Source: Ectocarpus siliculosus
Lineage: Eukaryota > Sar > Phaeophyceae > Ectocarpales > Ectocarpaceae
Assembly (NCBI GenBank): GCA_000310025.1
Contig: FN649742.1
Location: 5,363,772-5,427,771, forward strand
Length of the DNA stretch: 64,000 nt
Reading direction: 5' to 3'
The position numbers and the translations under genes were made by a program. The notes below the pieces were generated by a model, which saw nothing but the letters and a program-made list of their open reading frames with translations, ran no database searches and had not been told where the DNA came from. Below, piece after piece: positions 11,424-23,600 of this stretch (within the stretch, counting starts at the first letter, position 1; each line of letters begins with the position of its first letter).

Positions 11424-14366
11424 GTCGAGGCAAACCGCCAGCTTGGGGCCCGAGGCCGTCGGACGGCGGGCGCGCTGGGACGGTCATCGCAGCTGGCTGC
11501 CGTGCCACTGGCACCACCTCCGCGGCGACGGGTGACTCTACCGCTAGTCACATCTGCGCCCACACTCTCGTTTCTGGCCACCGCACCCAACTCGGCAAGG
11601 GAGAGACAGAGACGAGTAGAGGGTGCAGCGCAGGAAGACAGCGGCAGGATCCGCCAGGGACAGGCCGCATCGCCGGCGCTTTCTTCTCCGAACGGCGGTG
11701 TTCGTGGCCGCGGTGGCCGGAACACCGACGACTCTCTGCTGACCCTCGCGCGGGCCGCCAGCACCACAGCTACTGCGCGCCCCGCCCGCCGTACCAGGAG
11801 CCGTACCACCGCCATCGCCAACACCGCTAGTGCCGCTACCGCTACCATCCGCGCAAGCTCCATCATCTGCAACACCAACAGCACCACTGCCGATAATAGT
11901 ACCGCTGGTACCCCCACCGCTAGCACCACCACCAGCGGCCACGCCACCATCACTGATGTTGCAGGCCGCCCCGGCCGTACCGCCCCTGCGACCGCCACCA
12001 CCACCGCTAGTACCTCTAGCACCGCTACCTCTAGCACGAGCGATAGGACGAGCGCCAGCGCCAGCGCCAGCGCCAGCGACACCACCACCGCCGCTGGTAG
12101 TACCGCTGGTGCCCGCACTGGTAGTACCCCAATCGACGGCGGAGCCACTACCGCTACCACAACCAACCTCCTTTGGCGTGGTGACTCAAACACTAGCACA
12201 AGCGCCAGGTCAAAGCGTCGATCAACGCGGAGTGCTGCCGAGGACCACGACGGGCACCGTAGCCCACCTACCGCTTCATCTTCCCCGAGGACTCCGACGA
12301 CTCATTCTAATTCTGAACGAGCCACCTCCGGCCGCCAAGCATCCACGGAGCCTCTCGCCCAAAGCCTGGCACCTCCACCCCCCACAGTTGCCTCGACGTC
12401 CACCGTCTTTCCGGGCAAGTGGGTCGAGTCGGGTGGATTTGAGTGTGGAGTTGATGGGCGCGGGGGCAGGTCTAACCCCGGCGCATTGGAGTGCTCGGGG
12501 TGCACCCAAAGTCTTCGAAAGGGTTGGGCGTTCGGGTGAGTTGAAGTGGGGGGGGGTCTACAGCACAGGGCTCAGGGTTAACCAACCCGTCTGCTGAGTT
12601 TAGCGTTCCTTTACATGGTGCATCAAGACAAGACACATCTGCTGCTTTGTGCTATGTACTCTGTGTGTGGATCATGTACATTATTCGCTTCGCTTTGCTT
12701 GTGTTGGAGTTAGAGACGCAGAAGTTGGATGGAACGATTGTCGGCAACACCGCCATGATAATCGTGGTTGGCGAAACAAGGAGGCGGCGGCCTTGAGCAC
12801 TAACAAAATAATATTATCATCATTTTGAGCATAGAAGAGCATACTGTAACTTCGTGTTGAAGCACTGCTGTGTTACTTTTGATGCACGGGGATCATTACA
12901 CCGGCTAGCTGTTTCTCGAGGAACCTTTTGAATACAGAAGTAGAAGGGTTGCCGACCTCTTCCCGCTTAGACAGTGCTGATATGTAAACAATTCGTTTTT
13001 TTGTGTTCGTTTTTCCATGCAATATCAATCAGCGCGGGAAGGGACAGCGTGACCGAGATTAAGCTGCTGGATGAGGTCACGTTCCGTGGCCGCAACGGGT
13101 TCACCTACACCGGTTTCATCGTGGCTTTGAATGGTTCGACCGAGATTTTTCCCGATGGCTCTGCGCTCGTCAAGCACTTCGATGCCCTGTATAAGAGAGA
13201 TAGGTGGGGACCAGACATTCCATCCCGCTTGGGTACAATCGAAGTGATGCTGTATAGACTATATGGATACGGCGGTTGCCTTCTTGTTGGCAGATGGATA
13301 TGTGTGTGGAAGTGAAACACGTCAATGTACTGCGTTACGCTGTATGAACTCTTCCTGAACGGCGCCCTTGAATACCTCGCAAGAAACGATGTAGCTTGTG
13401 TAGAAGTTCTAATGTTTAGTTTGGTTCCACCCTCTACTGCTGTAGTATCTACAGTCTACCTTCATAGCTTCCTTACCCTCACTCTGACTTCTCAATAGTT
13501 GTACGGCGTGCAGTATAAACAAAACTTTTTGTGACGTGGATGTGCAAGTATGTTCCTCTTGCTAAGATCTGGTGCCCTAGCCGACCGACCAACCAGTCTT
13601 TGCTGGAAGAGGAGAAAATATATGCTCTCTTCTCCACGTCTCTTGTGTGCAGACGTATCTCTCTGCCCACCCGTCTACCTGCTTTGCAATCAGTGTTGCG
13701 GTTCGAGACGGATCGTAAGAGAGGTGTGCATGGACAGCACCTTTGGTAGCGTTCTCGCTTGGTAACACTCATGTTGGAATTGCAGGTCCGCACGTCAATC
13801 TGATCTCTCTCTCTCTCTCTCTCTCTCTCTCCGACTCCCGCACCAAACTGTCTGTTGCTTACACGCTTCTTTATCAGGTTTGACGAGGACGTAGCTCTGT
13901 CGCGCATAACGCCTCCGGGGTGCACTGGTGGCTCGGCCAAGAGAGTCAGGAAGAAAGTGGATAGGTTGATGAATTCTTCTTCGTCTTGAGGCGGTCAGAG
14001 AAGAGAAGAAGGGACTGACTGCTGTTGTTCAGTACTTTCCGGTCTATACAACGGCTTCGGTACAAATAAGACGTGGTAGGAAGTGCAAGCAGGCGGAATC
14101 ACGCGCAAAACCTGTACTATTTGAGTTTGCGCGTTGTTGAATGGAAGGTAAAAGCATACGGTGGAACAACAAACATCGTTGCAGATGAGGTGAAGCTTGT
14201 AGTACGCGTTCGTGTGCTCAGTGCTGTGGAGCGGTGTGTCGAACAACAGAGCACTTTGTTGCCTATCCAGAACAGTTTCAGGAAGAAGGTGCAAGGCGTC
14301 GGCGGGTGATATCAGGGCAGCGATTAGTCTATCAGGACCAGTCCATCAGGACCGACGATGAAGAAG
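11424..14366 (+). CDS. Unrecognised protein with Ala/Thr/Ser/Pro-rich exon (partial model)
   Basis: Proposed exons: 11424-12535, 13033-13203, 13878-13964 and, less surely, 14336-14366. Splice phases agree across all joins. The first exon is a long low-complexity Ala/Thr/Ser/Pro-rich segment; 11770-12180 is a decayed accgct trinucleotide repeat open in several frames, so its frame rests mainly on the downstream phase match. Exons 2 and 3 look coding: TEIKLLDEVTFRGRNGFTYT, then DGSALVKHFDALYKRDRFDE, then a basic tail with SAKRVRKKVDR. The middle part could be a small beta-barrel such as a Tudor-like fold (inference only). Neither the start nor the stop codon was identified. Confidence 0.4.
13803..13832. 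repeat. (CT)n microsatellite
   Basis: About 15 uninterrupted tc units, inside the intron before the exon at 13878. Confidence 0.9.
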
Positions 14367-14984
14367 GTAACTTTGCGGAGCATTCGATGATGATATGGTT
14401 TTGATCGGTAGCTCCCGCACACGCTACAAACGAATACCTTTGACGATACCAACTTGGCGGCGGCCGACTACAGAGCCAAGAGTGGTGTCTTCGGGTCGGG
14501 GGTGGGATTGCGGGGGGGGGGGCGAGCTATTTGAAGGCACTGACCTCCTCAAGTTTGAAACCAACTGCAAGTAAGTAGCGAGATGGACCGACATGATAGA
14601 CCCCTGCTGAGTGTCGCGTGCCGTGCGCTGGCCCAAACCATGTGTTGTGCGTGTTCGCGAATCGCGAGTGCGTACATTGGACCGGTAGGAGTCCGTACGG
14701 AAGGCGGTTCATTGTGATTATACTGTCGTTTTCATCTCATGTTTTCTTAAAGTGTTATTGTGATTGTACTGATTAGCGTTGCGTTCTCTCAAAACTGTTC
14801 TTATTATTGTTTTTCATCTAGTATGTTCTGATGTTTTATTATTACTGATCTGATGTTTTATTATTTACAATTATCACAGTTATTATTGTTGTTATTATTG
14901 TTGTTGATGTTGTTATTGTTATTGTTGTTGGTGTTGGTGTTGTTCTGGTCGATTGTTGTTGTTGTTGTTGTTGTTGTTTGCATC
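14367..14984. repeat. TTG/TTA-rich low-complexity tract
   Basis: From about 14830 the sequence is dominated by ttattg and ttgttg units, ending in a near-perfect (ttg)8 run at 14953-14980. The first part (14367-14830) shows no gene or family-level signal. Confidence 0.7.
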
Positions 14985-15825
14985 GAGCATTTCTTGCCCT
15001 TTCAGTCTACACCTGACCTGTCGGTACGTATTTGACGTAAGAGCCGGGGTCATACCGGAGGAAGGGCAACATAGGAATCACCCGTGTTGTCTTTTAAAGT
15101 GAGAAATGGTGCAGGGCGGGGAGAAGGGGGTACGGAGGAGGTGGTGGGTGAACCCATAGTAGCCAAACAGGCGCGTGTGCATGGGCAAGGAGCATGGTTC
15201 CAATAGGAGGTGCTGGTTAAATGTAGGGTTGTTCTGAGTGTTGCACGTGGAGTGTTGGTGTCGTAATATGTACTGACGTTTGCGGCGGCGTTGTAAGAAT
15301 AATAAAAAGAGTGAGAGTGTTTGTGCAGAGAGGAGACTTCGGCGTTTGTTTAGCGCGCCAAAGTAATCCTCATCGTATCGACTGCAACGCCACTCCACAC
15401 TATCAGGATGGTTACGAACGTTGTAGAGAAAACGCTTTTGGTCTTTAGTCTAGACTACGTGCTGCTCGGAGTATCTATTTGTAAACCTCGAATCTGGGTT
15501 CTGTCCAACGAGCTGTAGGCGAAATTTGGGAAGAAGGGGTTGTAAGGGGGGTCATAATTGCTTGAAAATGGAATGTTTTTTTTTTGCAGCACTGAAGGAT
15601 TGGAAACTGATCCGGCATTCTTATTGCTCGGACGACAAACAAAATTGTTTAGCTGGCTGGCACCGTCCGACTCCTGTAGTTCATAGTCGCATACAAAAAT
15701 CAACGACGAAGCTACTGCAGAACACTGCATCTATCTATTTGGAGCAAACAGTCGAACCCGGTTCAATCAATTGTCGTTGCTGGAGTACTGTTGTACAAAA
15801 TACTGTACGAACAAGGAACAGCTCT
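14985..15825 (-). repeat. Dispersed repeat of about 0.85 kb (copy 1)
   Basis: Nearly the whole interval matches the reverse complement of 63115-64000. Shared landmarks include catcgagcatttcttgccc at one end, the ggtcataccggaggaagggc block, and gttgtacaa at the other. Both copies keep the same open frame (minus strand 15078-15398 here; plus strand 63581-63904 there), ending in the shared peptide HTRLFGYYGFTHHLLRTPFS. Class unknown: no terminal inverted repeats, transposase or reverse transcriptase were seen. Confidence 0.75.
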
Positions 15826-16312
15826 CTCGCTTTCGCTCTCATGGTTGCGTTTTGGAGGACATAGACTGTATTTGTTTTAGATCTTTCCCAACTTCAGGTC
15901 GGTGGTGTACAGAACGACCTTCTATCTGTGTACATGTACATATGTATCCATCCGTGAGGAGGGTTCAGTAGTATAATAAGATCGTGATGGCAAAAGTTAT
16001 CGTCCAAAGTCGTGGGAATTCACTCGCCCAAACATGCCGAAACGTGTGAAAACTGACGGCCAGAATAAGTGAGGTGACAGCACGTACATACTCCGGAGCA
16101 TTCCCCATACGCAAGACTACTTCGAAGCGAAGCGCACATGCTGTACATGCATCTCGACATCTCGACGACCGACGACGGTTTTCGTGGCGGTTACCGTTTC
16201 AGGTTTTGGTTTTTGACTTTTGGTTTCGCCGCATTCCGCCCTCCCCCCCCACTACGTCCGCGCTCCATCGTGCGCCCCCCCCGCCGCATCAGCCCGGGAG
16301 CAGCTGCCATGC
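15826..16312 (+). promoter_or_regulatory. Upstream region of the RCC1-BTB gene
   Basis: Between the 0.85-kb repeat and the proposed start codon. It is pyrimidine- and C-rich close to the ATG. No TATA box or other defined element stands out. It probably holds the promoter and 5' UTR by position alone. Confidence 0.3.
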
Positions 16313-19300
16313 ATGTCCCATCCCGTGCTGAACTACGTGGGCACGGGAGAGATGGGAAGTCGCCGCGAGAGATCACTCGTGTGGGCAGTTGGTGGAAATT
16401 CCAAGTGAGTTGGCTGATTGCACTAAAGTTACAGGCGTATTCAAACGGCAGGTAGCCGAGGGACATGGGTGCTGCTGCTGTCGGGGAGATAGTCTTGAGG
16501 AATAATAAAAACACACACAGAAAGACTACCCATTCGAGATATACCCACAGTCGAACGGGATGTGGTGGAGTCTTTCAGTGAGTGGAGGGAAACCGGCTGG
16601 GTACTGGACTTATTTCGAGTCTTTTAAAGTCTATACACTGATGATTTATACCAGTGATGCCAGCTGGTGCTAAGTATAAAAACATCTGTATAGGTAACTT
16701 ACATTTTACAATACATCCCCTTTAGTTCTCTCTAGTCTATTCGGGCACCCACGCGTAGGCCGTACTGCTGTATGTATAATGTATGATACGAAGCAAACGC
16801 GATGTGTATTACTCGTCCTCAGCTGAAGATAACGCCCACACGTACCGCGTCTGCCTCCTGATGGGTGTACAGGGGGCAACTGGGCAATGGAACACCTACG
16901 CAATCTAGTTTTTTGCCGTGCAGAGTGGCCTTCCAGCTAGCGCCAACTCAGCGGATAGCCGAGGTGAGACGGAAGCGCTGTGTGCGAGAGAGACCCTGTA
17001 CGCATGGTGCATTCCTCCGCCTGGCCGCTTTGGGCGGTGGGTGTTTCCCCAGCAAAAACGTGACAAACACACGTGAATGTAGCAGGCACAGACCAGTAGA
17101 TCTTGAAGAGAGTTCCGTTTGTGCAAGTCTCGAGACCCAAAAGAGAAACTGTGTTACATGTAGCAACCAGGAGCATTCGGTATGCAGATCTACTATGCTG
17201 CTGAACAATGTACTTATGCATCAAGTCTTTAGATGTAAACAAGCGTCCACTTGTAAATAGCACATGTGAGTGTGTTTTCCCCTGATCTGTTCTGGGGCCA
17301 GTCCCACCTCATTGTCGTACATGTACAGTACAGCAGTAGTAGTAGTACATGTATTTCTGGTGTTTTTGACGCAGTATTGTCTAATAGCAGCCGGGGTCAC
17401 ACATGAGGAAGGTCACACAGGCACACAGGAGCTTTTTAGTTGTTGCATGATGTGTTTGTTTTTAAATAGTGCCCCGCCTCACCTCCTGCGGTGCTTGCCT
17501 TGGTGCTTTATGGCAAGAAGGCTTTAGTCGTCCCTTCGAAGAACCGTAAGAGACAGAGAGTTGGTACCCCCCCTAGACCGATCTTCTTCAAACCTCGATT
17601 GCTCCACAACCAAGCTCGTGCCAGCACAAAAAAGGTGGTTTTGTTAATAGAAACATCTCGGCGAGGGCTTTCTGTAGACAGAAATGGCTGTGGAGCAATC
17701 GAACCGAGCTTTGAAAGTTGGTCGAAATAGGGGGGGTGCCATATCTCCGCCTAGCACGGTAATGTGTATACTCACGACCTACCGGGTTTCCACCGCAAAT
17801 TGCAAAGTTTGTTTCACGTGAAGAGAGAGAATCGAACTCACAACCTGCTACGATTATCAGTAGACTAGGTTTAAGAGGGAACAACCGGGGCGACCTGTGT
17901 TTGTATTCTGAAGAGATTTACCAGTGACGAAAGAGCTGTAGTCCAGCAGAATCAGTACAAGTAGTGAAAGAGGAAAAGGGGGGTGGGGAGGGAGGCGTGT
18001 TTAATCGTCAATCGATTTGATCCAGCGTGAAACGTGAACCATCTGGCAAGCTGCATTTTAGTCCGTGCCCTACCCTACCCCCTACCCCCCCTCGGGTCCC
18101 CACGGTGGTCTGCCTACAAGGGAGAGGGAGAGGGAGGAGGGGCAAACAAGCGTGGAGTGTGTGTGATCGAAGAGGTCACGAAACCTGCTGTCCTGAACGT
18201 TGGTGTCTGTATGCATGTAAACATGCACCAATACCTGGTTTGCGGTTCGTCTGTCACAGGTGTTTTGCGGATACGAGCACACCTTTGCCCTTACGTCGGA
18301 TGGCGATGTGTTGGGCTTCGGCAACGGTGTCAAGGGACAACTTGGCATCGGAAACACTGGTATGATGCACTGCTCTATTTCCATGTCCTTGTGTGTACCC
18401 ACCTGGGGTACGTAGTTGGCCTGTGACCGAACGTACGACCAGAGACCGAAACGGTTTTTAGTGTGAAGAGAACGGCAATGTCGAACGCACAGAACGGACC
18501 CGCAACAAGGAAACGTCAATTTTGGGTTGGTCTAAGCTCAATTTCTTACAGTATCTTGGTGCCACCATTGAGCACTAGGTTTTGCATACAGTCTAACGCA
18601 GGGCCCACCGCTACCACTGAGGTGCGTTTCTCAACGCCTTTTTTTTTTTCCCGTTAAGTTTGAGCGTGTATTTACGGAATACCATGGAATGTCTTGCTGC
18701 GGGCCCGTTCTGTAAGCGCCATGCGCTCCACTCCCAAGCTACATGTGCACCAGTTGGGAAGGTGGCGTAGGTGCAATTAGGCAATCTACGTCCCAACCCA
18801 TCTGGGCGCCTTGAACATGACTTGCAGTCTTTCCTCTTGCTTCTGTAGATGGTTGTTTTGGACTGCAGTGCTATTGACCGCTGTTCCGCGTTCTGCTCCA
18901 TGTTGCGATACTTGCAGACAGCCACAGCAACCCTCAGCGGGTTCATCTGTTGTCGGGCAAGGGGGTGGTCAAGATGGCGGCGGGCTTGGAGCATAGCCTA
19001 GCCCTGACTGAGTCAGGGGACTTGTATGCCTTCGGGGATAACCTCAGGTACAGTACAGTACTGAACTGGCGATGGACCACTACGCGTGTGACTACAGTAG
19101 ATCATGACGTATTGTGTCATATGGACGTAATGTAGGCCGTACCTTGTACAGGAGATACGTAGTGCGCTGCCAATTTTCACGCGGGCAATAAAGCTCAAGT
19201 GTACCTTTCGCCTGCTGATTGGTCAAACACGTACAACAGTACACCGAAAGGCGTGTAGACCTGCGCCAGAATAGAATGTAGGGTGGACACAAACATACCT

Positions 19301-20554
19301 TGGGTGACGTCACTGTTCTCTATTCCTTCCTCCCTTCACTTTTCTGGATCCCACCCCAAACCCTGGGTTGTGCAGGCTGATTCCTGTTTTTGTGGAGACT
19401 TTGTGATACTGACTGTAGCACCTTGTGATGGTGTCTGTAGTCAAGGATACTGTAGCAAGATGAGTTTGGGGCGTGAGTTCGATGCAGCTGGTGTTGTCGT
19501 GTCGCTTCTTTCGACCTGATTGCTTGCTACTTCTGTATGCATCATTCCATTCGTCGCGTGACTCCCACCCCTATTGTGGCATTGTAGTTGTGGTCGACTG
19601 TCAAGCTGTCGAGCTAGGTGGTGCCCTGCACCCATGTCGAAACAAAGGGGAATTGTCCTCGACGTCCGTTGTAGGTAGTTGGATGCCTGTTAAAGGTCAT
19701 GTTCACACTCGGCATTCATTTTCTTTGTGGGCGTGGTGTCTGATGCAGCGGCCAACTTGGACTGGGACACAACTTCACGGCGAAGGAACAGACCCCTCAA
19801 AAGGTTCCCCCGCTTGGAAGAGCCAAGATAACTCAGCTAGCTTGTGGGCAAGACCATACCGCCGTCCTCACTAGTGAGTTATTTTACCACTTCACCCACA
19901 GGCGGCGAGCGCTGTCGCGACTCGCCTCGTCTCTCGCTGTCCTGTTCTGTGAAGACGTTTGACGACGTTTGCGTGAGGAGAGTTACTGGTGGTCCGCGCT
20001 TTCCTGTCTTTCGGATGTACACGTGCTCGTGTTGGTTCCTCGGACAACGCGATTTTTAAAGGTTTTTTCCTCGAGGTCGTTGTGTAAATATATGGCCTGT
20101 GTCAAGTCTCGTGTTCGTTGGTGCTTCTGTACAGTGCGGCAATGGCCTGTAGAACCGATTTTGCTCTACTTGTAGGGTGCATTCCTATATAGGTACTTCG
20201 GCCGATATTAAATGTGGCTATCCAAACGCGCCGATGGCCAGGTTCGGGTGAACTGTTCATGTTCGGCAACAACCGGGATGGGGCCCTTGGAGTAGCCGGA
20301 CACGCTAACGAAGGACCTCCAATCGTCGCTTCTGCTCCACAGGTATTGTAGTACAGTATCTCGCTATGCATATCTGAAACTTCAACGAAAGTAGAGGAGT
20401 CCCGCATGTTTTTTTTAAGGCCTTTGGTACACCTGCAAGGTTTGGGAGGGTGTTTGCAATATGGTTGCTCGACGTAAGCAGACCGCTAGAGATTATTCGT
20501 CAGGTCCGTCGTGTCGCCCAATTTCACCAACGCTACGCTCTACTGCTGCTGTTG

Positions 20555-20603
<49 letters not shown>

Positions 20604-23600
20604 AAGTTCTGAATGTTCTCGTGGTCACCGCAACACCTGCTGCTTTTCATTGCTGCATCGGCGGCATTTACACGCGCGCATACAGCTTGTGACAGGTTTG
20701 AAGGGCAAGCACGTGGTGCAGATTGGATGCGGTCTACAACATACTGTGGCTCTCACAGCGTGAGTGGAAGTGTTCATATGTAGCGCACATAGCGCGGTGA
20801 TATCGCCGTTTTTGTCGTTTCCGTTTAAACGCCCCTCTACGTTTTATTTGGCTACATGTGGAATATGGCGTGCATGCAGCCTCTATTGTACCGTCTCACA
20901 CTTCAGGCCCCAGGCTGCCCACTCGACGCAGATTCGATTGTTGGACCAAAGTGGCGGCAAACGTGGTGTTTATGTCAAGCGCGCCTCGCAATGCGGGTCA
21001 AATGCCAGCAACACCGCGACTTGTTGTAACGAAAACGATTGCTTGACGCGCGAGGAAACGCCATCCGCAATATTCAGTGTTGCTCTCTTGCTGCTGTCGC
21101 TGCTCTCTTGCTGCTGTGATGTGCAGTGCCGGGGGTGTGTACTGCTGGGGCGAGAACGGTAGGGGGCAGCTCGGAACCGGAGATACTCAGAATCGGGTGA
21201 GCACCTTAAGGGGCCAAGTGCACAGAGGTCCAAACCCCAGCAGAATCGAGCCGAGTCGATCCAAGAGACGTGCGTGCTCGTAAGGGCTCTCGTGCTGCGC
21301 GCAAGACCGTATGGTAGGTTGCAAAAGGTACCGCACCCCCTGGACCGATTTTCAAAGCTGGAAATACAGCGACGGTGCCGAAAATGTCGGCAATGGAACC
21401 GTCGTCAAGAGCTTTTCGATAACGTAGTGCAACATTGGGTCGTGACATGCGTCCTCGTCATCGTGGTGTAGGCGAGCTTTCAAAATCGGCCCAGGGGGTA
21501 TGGTATCGTACGCAACCGACGGTAGATGCTGACGTACCTATACAGTAGAGGTAGCGCTTCGGATAACTTGTCATTGCGTGGCGACGTAGCATCACCTTCT
21601 TTGCATTCCTACTGAAGGTCTCCACTCTATATCAAGCAGAACGTTGACTCATTTGATGCATTTGTCGCGTTCTCGAGCCACCAAATTGACGAGTTGAGTA
21701 TGGCAATATTTCAATTTTCAGTGACGTCACTTGCATGGTAGCGGCTTCAATTGCCTACCGCATAGAAGGATGCATAACGAGTGTGGCATCATAACATTTC
21801 AGTGTGACGTCATCACCTGGCATTCCAGACTTACAGCATGAAGGACAAGGGTCTGCACCTGACCCCCGCCCCGTTGCGCCCGCTCCCTTCGCCGTTTATC
21901 AGTACACGCCTTCTTTGGTATGCAAACCCCTCTCGGCGTTCAAGTGCATACATGTGGCTTGCGGCGGGCAGCACACGATTGCTGTCACCGACTGCGATGA
22001 CGTGTACGGCTTCGGCTCTGATCGACACGGCCAGCTAGGATTGGGGCGCCGTGGTGTCATCGTACCCGTACCCACTAGGTAGGTCCTAGCAAGCTGGGAT
22101 GGGAGGGACGTAATGAGTCTGGTGGTCTTGGAGCTCCTTGTGTTGCTACGTTTGATTATTAGACTATATTGGTCGCTCTTGGTTGCCCTGTGGTTGTTGC
22201 TGTCGTTGTTGTTCTTTGCCGCACAGCCGTTTAACTGTTGTTGGTTGTTTGCGTATTATAGTGGTTCCGCGAGAAAACACGCGTCTCAAAATTGCGATGT
22301 TGGTCGCTTCGGGTGTCCAAGCCTTTGAATCGACTGCAGCTACGGTATCGTCGGCCACCCCACGCCTGGCGTTGTGGCGTTGTTGCGTTGGATGGTTTGA
22401 GCAACAACAACAACAACCACAACAACAACAGGATAGTGAGGCTCGGGGGGCGGCGAGTGAAGAACTGCGTGGGTGGGGCATGGCACACCATCATCGGAAC
22501 AGTCACGGGGGAGCAGTACATCATGGGCTGCATCCTTCCCTCCGGTGAGACAAGCTGACGTACGTACGATGACGTATGTACGATGACGTATGATGAAACC
22601 GCCGTGTGGGTGTTGTCGGTTTGTTTCGTTTCGTGACGGCGTATGAGACAAGCTGAGGATGACGTATGATGACGTATGATGAAACCGCCGTGTGGGGTAT
22701 TTTCGGTTTTGTTTCGTTTCGTGACGGCGTATGAGACAAGCTGAGGATGACGTATGATGACGTATGATGAAACCGCCGTGTGGGGTATTTTCGGTTTTGT
22801 TTCGTTTCGTGACGGCGTATGAGACAAGCTGAGGATGACGTATGATGACGTAGGAAACCATCACGTGTGTGTGTTTTTGCTTGGAATGAATTCGTTTCGT
22901 GACGGGCGAAGAAGGATGAAGACATAAAGCTGCTGTTTGAAGCTCGTCCTTTCGATGAAGAGAATGGATGCCCTGTGGTAGCTCTTGCCCACGTTTCGTC
23001 CGCGTGGTTAATCAAATCGCGTTCGCTACCTTTGGCCGACAACATGTAGAAGTAGCTTCGTATTTGCACTCGGTGAAGTGCGCGCATATTGCATCCAAGC
23101 CACGATGTGCGGTTCAACCGTGAACCCCCCGGCATACTGTACGGGATAACATCAAAATAATATCCAACCAACCTTTGCTTTGCTGGTCTGTCGCCTTTGC
23201 CCAGCAAACTCGCCCCCGGTGGCGGGAGGTGGTGCAGGCGGGGCAGCCGGAGCCACTTGTTCGTCAGATCCGTTCGCTCTGTCATGCGGGGACTTCCGTC
23301 GCCTCTTGCTTCCTCGAGGGGCCGAGGCGTGCAGCAAAGGGCACTCCCTGTTGTACGGGCAGGGCTTGGGTGCTCCGCCTAGCGCACTGCGCGAGGTATG
23401 CCTTACAGTGTCGTCTATCATCTGTATTCGCGGGAGACTAGTGCATGTACACGAGTTAGTTGCTGCCGCGCGCCGCACTGTCTTAGTGGACCAAACAAAA
23501 TCTGTGCTTGAGTGACCCCCGCAAACGTACCCCAAACAGATTCTTCACTAGTGTTGACATCAGAAATGTCTGTCAGCTGTTGTGCCCCCCCCTTGTGAGG

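Noticed and set aside
11348-12199. 283-codon minus-strand open frame rich in Val, Leu and Ala
   Set aside because: It is the shadow of the accgct-type trinucleotide repeat; the composition is only the reverse reading of the repeat, and no splice sites or domains support it.
20542-20603. Poly-Leu/poly-Ala coding repeat
   Set aside because: The phases of the flanking exons place the CTG repeat in an intron.
22265-22431. Earlier acceptor for the RCC1-BTB exon that starts at 22432
   Set aside because: Frames from the 22261 acceptor either hit stops or do not match the incoming phase; the acceptor after the caacaa run restores the RCC1 motif.
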